The notes beneath the pieces were generated by a model. That model had not been told where the DNA came from, searched no databases, and saw nothing but the letters and a program-made list of their open reading frames with translations. From Chitinivibrionales bacterium (GTDB lineage Bacteria > Fibrobacterota > Chitinivibrionia > Chitinivibrionales > JANQEN01), in assembly GCA_030593665.1 (NCBI GenBank), contig JAUVGS010000089.1, positions 1 through 7,596 of the forward strand: a stretch of DNA of 7,596 bases. Reading direction: 5' to 3'. Shown here piece after piece: positions 4,674 through 7,596 of the stretch. Each line of letters starts with the position of its first letter. The stretch's first letter is position 1. The position numbers were made by a program, and so were the translations under genes.

Positions 4674-7596
4674 TTAATTATACCTATATATTGTTTGCGG
4701 GTAAACACCCCGCCGGTTTTAGGTTTTACTCTGATTTTTATCACATACATACCGTTAGCCAGTACACGTTTATTGGTATTACGCATATCCCAGGTAATAA
4801 GAGTCGCTTCATTAGCACTTGGGATGCCGCCATACTGACCGGATTGAATTTTCTTTTGCCATACAAGACCACCTGTTGGACTATAAACACGAATTTCAAC
4901 ATCAGCACTATCCCGCAACCAGTAAGAAATGTTAGCCTGCTTCTTTTTCATAGACTTAAGCACCAATGGGTTTGGATACACCTTGAAATTGTCAAATGCT
5001 TTTGATAAATCTGCAAAGGCGAGAATTGTATATAACCTGACATTCTTTGTGTGAACACGAACAGCATCTTTTCGTGGTTGAATATTTCGTTTTGTGAGAA
5101 TTCTTGAAAAGTTACCTGAAGGTACATTGTTATCTCTGTTCAAACAGGAGTTTGTTTGTTCCCAACGGTTTGAACTTTCATTAAGTTTATACATTTTAAG
5201 GGCTGTGACGGGTATTCGTTCTTCACCGTCAATCATATTATTATTGTTTGTATCATGATAGCTGATCTGGAGTACTACTGAATCTTGTAATGATACTGTT
5301 GAATCCGGCTGGTCAAGCGCATAAAGTTCAATCAGGTAGGCTCCTTCCTTCACATAATATGTTCGTTCATCGCCGGTCGCATATTTATTCGCGGTAGTAA
5401 CCGCAGTTTGAAGTGCCTTCAGTGCAGAATCTGAAGTCTGTATAAGACTGGTATCGACATTATTTATAGTACCCGGTATCGGAACCAGGGTAATTTTTAC
5501 TGCTGTCGGATTGATAACGGCACTGTCGGGAAAGACAAGGGTGACAATGCTGTCCTTTGATACCGCGACATTTTTCATAGTACCGTTTGATACCGGTGTA
5601 ATAACGGTTATAGCGCTCAGTTCAACGTTAAAGACAAATGTTGAATCACCATACCATACCTCCCATATTTCGGAAGTGTTACCTGGTACCCACATAGTAT
5701 CAACACGGCTTATAGGATAGACTCTCAGATAATAAAGAGTATTCTGCACCATTAAGGAGTAGTTTGATAATGATGATACTGTCAGTGATGTTAAATTGAG
5801 AGTTGTATCGATACCCTGTGGAATGGAATCTTTAAAAGCAATTATCTGTGAAAATCCACTATCAACTGCCACGTCAAGATGATATACCAAAACAGAATCA
5901 TCCTCATCTATGGAGTTTTCCCAAACGATGGGAGTAGATCCTATGACATATCCACCTGAAAGCGGTGCTGTAATATGTGGAGCGGTAGCAAGATTATCCT
6001 CTTTGTCATAAATAAATGTATTATAGTGCGAGAATACTGATACATCGCCCTGAGAGTCTGTAGCTTGTACGCGCCAATAATAGAGAAAATCATGCTTGAG
6101 TTGTGTTTCATAGCCGGTGAATTTCTTTAACTGTATATGTGATGCCGGCCAGTTAGTCTGAACCAGTATGGGAATGGTCCGGGAGGTGTCGCGGTAAATC
6201 TCAATTCTGCAGGTAAGTGTATCAGACATATCCGGATCAGTAACTGTCCATGACAACGTTTGAAAAGGTCTGATACCGGAGTACATTACCGGCAACAGCG
6301 TATGCGGTGTATCCGGAGGAGTGTTTGACCTGTTGAAATAGAATACGGCATCGTTTGACCAGATACCGGCAGCGCCGTGAACATCAAGGCTCTTCACTTT
6401 CCAGTAGTAGTAGGTATCATCATTAAAGTTGTTAACTCCATGGAGGTTTCTGAGATACACAATCGTGTCCAGCTTTACAGTATCGAGAGAAACTGCCGAA
6501 TTGAAATCAGCGTCATTGTCTGTAATAACAACATAATGAAGAGTATCACTTATGCCGGCATCGATATCAATGGCCTCATTCCAACAGAGATAGTCATTTG
6601 TTGCAATCTCGGCACTGTCCGGCGGGTAAAGATCGGTTGGCACTGTAGGGGCCGTAGCGATAAATCTGAATAGTCCTGGAGATGACCAGGCCGAATTAAA
6701 ATAATGTTCATCACGGGCCCGTATCCGCCAGAAACAGACTCTGTTGTTTTGCAGATATGAATAGCCGTTGACAATTTTGTTGAGAACCTGCCGGATAGAA
6801 TAAATGTTCTGTTCTTTAACAAGAATCAAACTTGTGTCGGTCGTCGAATCAAAAAGTATATTGGAAATCCATAGTTCGTAATAAATTGAATCGTTTTCAA
6901 CATCGAAAGAAGCGTTCCAGAAGAGCGAATCAGTTGGACTGACCAGCGCAACTGAATCGGTCGGATATAATCCGATCGGTACAGTTGGGGCAGTATTACT
7001 GAGACTGTAAAAGAGTTTTGCGCTACTGGAAAAACCGTATGTGTTACCTGCCAGGTCAACTGATTTTACCCGCCAGAATAGATATGACTCATCCGTAAAG
7101 AGGGGGAAGCCGTTCAGTTTGGTAATTTGTAATTGTTTGATTTCTGTTATAGTATCCTGGCTCAGGATTGTGCTTGTGAAAAGTGAATCTGTTGATACCT
7201 GAATGATAAATCTTGTGCTGTCGAGGTATTCAGTTGTGGTATCCGCCTGCCATCTGAGAAACTCTGTAGGGAAGGTTATAGCACTGAAATTTGGTTGAAG
7301 GGCATAGGGAACGCCTGGCGTGTCATTAACGGTATTGCTGAAGAAAAAGTGTGACACGCTGAATGGCGATGATGCATTGCGGTTATCTACCGCCGCGGCT
7401 TTCCAGAAATAGAACCGGTTGTCGAGAAAACCGGCAGTATCAACTGCGGGAATCTGTGAAAAATCCATTCTGCTGATAGTATTTAACACATTGAGAGAGT
7501 CTATTGTAATAGTGGTATCGCTGATCTTATCAACAAATAGAATAGTGTCGGTAAAGATAGAATCAGTAGCTGAGACAATTTTATAGGTGACCGTAT
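4670..7596 (-). CDS. Large secreted FN3/Ig-like repeat protein with FlgD-like/T9SS-like C-terminal domain, N-terminus outside window
   Basis: The reading frame stays open to the right edge: 974 residues are visible and the true start lies beyond. A GTG at 7487-7489 is only an internal Val codon, because in-frame beta-sandwich sequence continues upstream of it. Numbering from the edge, five repeats carry a '[YF]-x-W-[RK]-[VIA]' strand (Trp at 64, 174, 289, 398, 507; a sixth has Leu at 623), followed by a Ser-rich turn and a Pro-rich linker such as TAPTVP...LYP. The period is about 109-116 residues. After about residue 660 comes a region resembling ZU5-like modules (FPDSAV at 688-693), with an acidic DTNNNNMIDGEE loop at 781-792. 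The last 114 residues form a C-terminal module: VYPNP (872-876), VYSPTGGLVW, TWDMRN, ANGMYVIKI (946-954). Known: modules like this serve as T9SS sorting/anchoring signals or FlgD-type Ig folds. Inferred: surface or extracellular adhesin/structural protein, exported with help of the barrel encoded next. Confidence 0.88.
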   Translation of the reverse strand, partial: TVTYKIVSATDSIFTDTILFVDKISDTTITIDSLNVLNTISRMDFSQIPAVDTAGFLDNRFYFWKAAAVDNRNASSPFSVSHFFFSNTVNDTPGVPYALQPNFSAITFPTEFLRWQADTTTEYLDSTRFIIQVSTDSLFTSTILSQDTITEIKQLQITKLNGFPLFTDESYLFWRVKSVDLAGNTYGFSSSAKLFYSLSNTAPTVPIGLYPTDSVALVSPTDSLFWNASFDVENDSIYYELWISNILFDSTTDTSLILVKEQNIYSIRQVLNKIVNGYSYLQNNRVCFWRIRARDEHYFNSAWSSPGLFRFIATAPTVPTDLYPPDSAEIATNDYLCWNEAIDIDAGISDTLHYVVITDNDADFNSAVSLDTVKLDTIVYLRNLHGVNNFNDDTYYYWKVKSLDVHGAAGIWSNDAVFYFNRSNTPPDTPHTLLPVMYSGIRPFQTLSWTVTDPDMSDTLTCRIEIYRDTSRTIPILVQTNWPASHIQLKKFTGYETQLKHDFLYYWRVQATDSQGDVSVFSHYNTFIYDKEDNLATAPHITAPLSGGYVIGSTPIVWENSIDEDDSVLVYHLDVAVDSGFSQIIAFKDSIPQGIDTTLNLTSLTVSSLSNYSLMVQNTLYYLRVYPISRVDTMWVPGNTSEIWEVWYGDSTFVFNVELSAITVITPVSNGTMKNVAVSKDSIVTLVFPDSAVINPTAVKITLVPIPGTINNVDTSLIQTSDSALKALQTAVTTANKYATGDERTYYVKEGAYLIELYALDQPDSTVSLQDSVVLQISYHDTNNNNMIDGEERIPVTALKMYKLNESSNRWEQTNSCLNRDNNVPSGNFSRILTKRNIQPRKDAVRVHTKNVRLYTILAFADLSKAFDNFKVYPNPLVLKSMKKKQANISYWLRDSADVEIRVYSPTGGLVWQKKIQSGQYGGIPSANEATLITWDMRNTNKRVLANGMYVIKIRVKPKTGGVFTRKQYIGIIK
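4673..5014 (-). other. Domain: C-terminal FlgD-Ig-like / T9SS type-A-like sorting module
   Basis: The final 114 residues begin with FKVYPNPLV and end with TRKQYIGIIK. Order: VYPNP strand, a central 'V-E-I-R-V-Y-S-P-T-G' strand-turn, TWDMRN, then VLANGMYVIKI and a Lys/Arg-rich last strand. These are the marks of the FlgD Ig-like / T9SS C-terminal-domain superfamily. Pattern alone does not separate a true T9SS signal from a FlgD-like Ig domain. Confidence 0.65.
5219..5254 (-). other. EF-hand/dockerin-like calcium-binding loop
   Basis: DTNNNNMIDGEE has Asp1, Asn3, Asn5, hydrophobic Ile8, Asp9 and Glu12. This fits the D-x-[DN]-x-[DN]-x-x-I-[DS]-x-x-E calcium loop seen in EF-hands and dockerins. 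It lacks the usual Gly at position 6 (Asn here). A stabilising calcium site in an extracellular protein is the likely role; only the loop pattern is seen. Confidence 0.5.
5594..7596 (-). repeat. Tandem FN3-like domain repeats (protein-level), about 109-116 residues each
   Basis: The conserved Trp codons lie at 7403-7405, 7073-7075, 6728-6730, 6401-6403 and 6074-6076. Each is followed by 'x-x-x-D-x-x-G/N' and later by a linker with paired Pro, then a second Trp in 'W-x-x-x-x-D-x-[DE]'. The linkers near 6612-6660 and 6960-7000 are the most alike, coding TAPTVP plus LYPxDS in both. At DNA level the repeats are well diverged, so they are old duplications. Confidence 0.75.

Noticed and set aside
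6377..7059. Short reading frames on both strands inside the FN3-like gene
   Set aside because: The continuous FN3-like frame explains this region; the short products lack the repeat pattern or any domain.
7487..7489. GTG as the start codon of the FN3-like protein
   Set aside because: The same frame is open for 35 more codons to the window edge with matching strand pattern, and no signal peptide follows the GTG.

Overview
The window holds four protein-coding genes, all on the minus strand and tightly spaced, so it reads from high to low coordinates as one probable operon. In transcription order they are: (1) the 3' part of a very large secreted protein built of fibronectin-III/Ig-like repeats with a FlgD-like/type IX secretion (T9SS)-like C-terminal domain, still open at the right edge; (2) a protein joining a PorV/PorQ-like outer-membrane beta-barrel to a long C-terminal TPR array, starting inside the stop codon of gene 1 (ATGA overlap); (3) a protein with signal peptide, TPRs, a Gln-rich linker, one membrane span and C-terminal HEAT-like repeats; (4) a DnaJ-family co-chaperone starting 15 bases after gene 3 and cut by the left edge. 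No RNA gene, mobile element, CRISPR array or integrase is visible.

The organism is probably a Gram-negative member of the wider Fibrobacterota-Chlorobi-Bacteroidota (FCB) assemblage or a nearby candidate phylum. The support is a PorV-like barrel beside a repeat protein ending in a 'VYPNP ... NGMYVIKI' type C-terminal domain, a combination typical of those groups. Base composition looks moderately AT-rich by eye (not counted). The genus cannot be named from this window.

Layout: 1-799 dnaJ-like (partial, GTG start); 815-2200 TPR/TM/HEAT protein; 2201-2327 the only real intergenic gap, with a chain of mutually exclusive inverted repeats; 2328-4673 barrel-TPR protein; 4670-7596 large FN3-like protein (N-terminus outside the window).

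Working model (inference): the predicted locations form a chain across the envelope. A cytoplasmic J-protein would lie next to cytoplasmic HEAT repeats, joined through an inner-membrane helix to periplasmic TPRs, which could meet the periplasmic TPR tail of the outer-membrane barrel, which in turn could handle or anchor the FN3-like surface protein encoded just upstream. Each domain call rests on sequence pattern alone, and the physical chain is a hypothesis.
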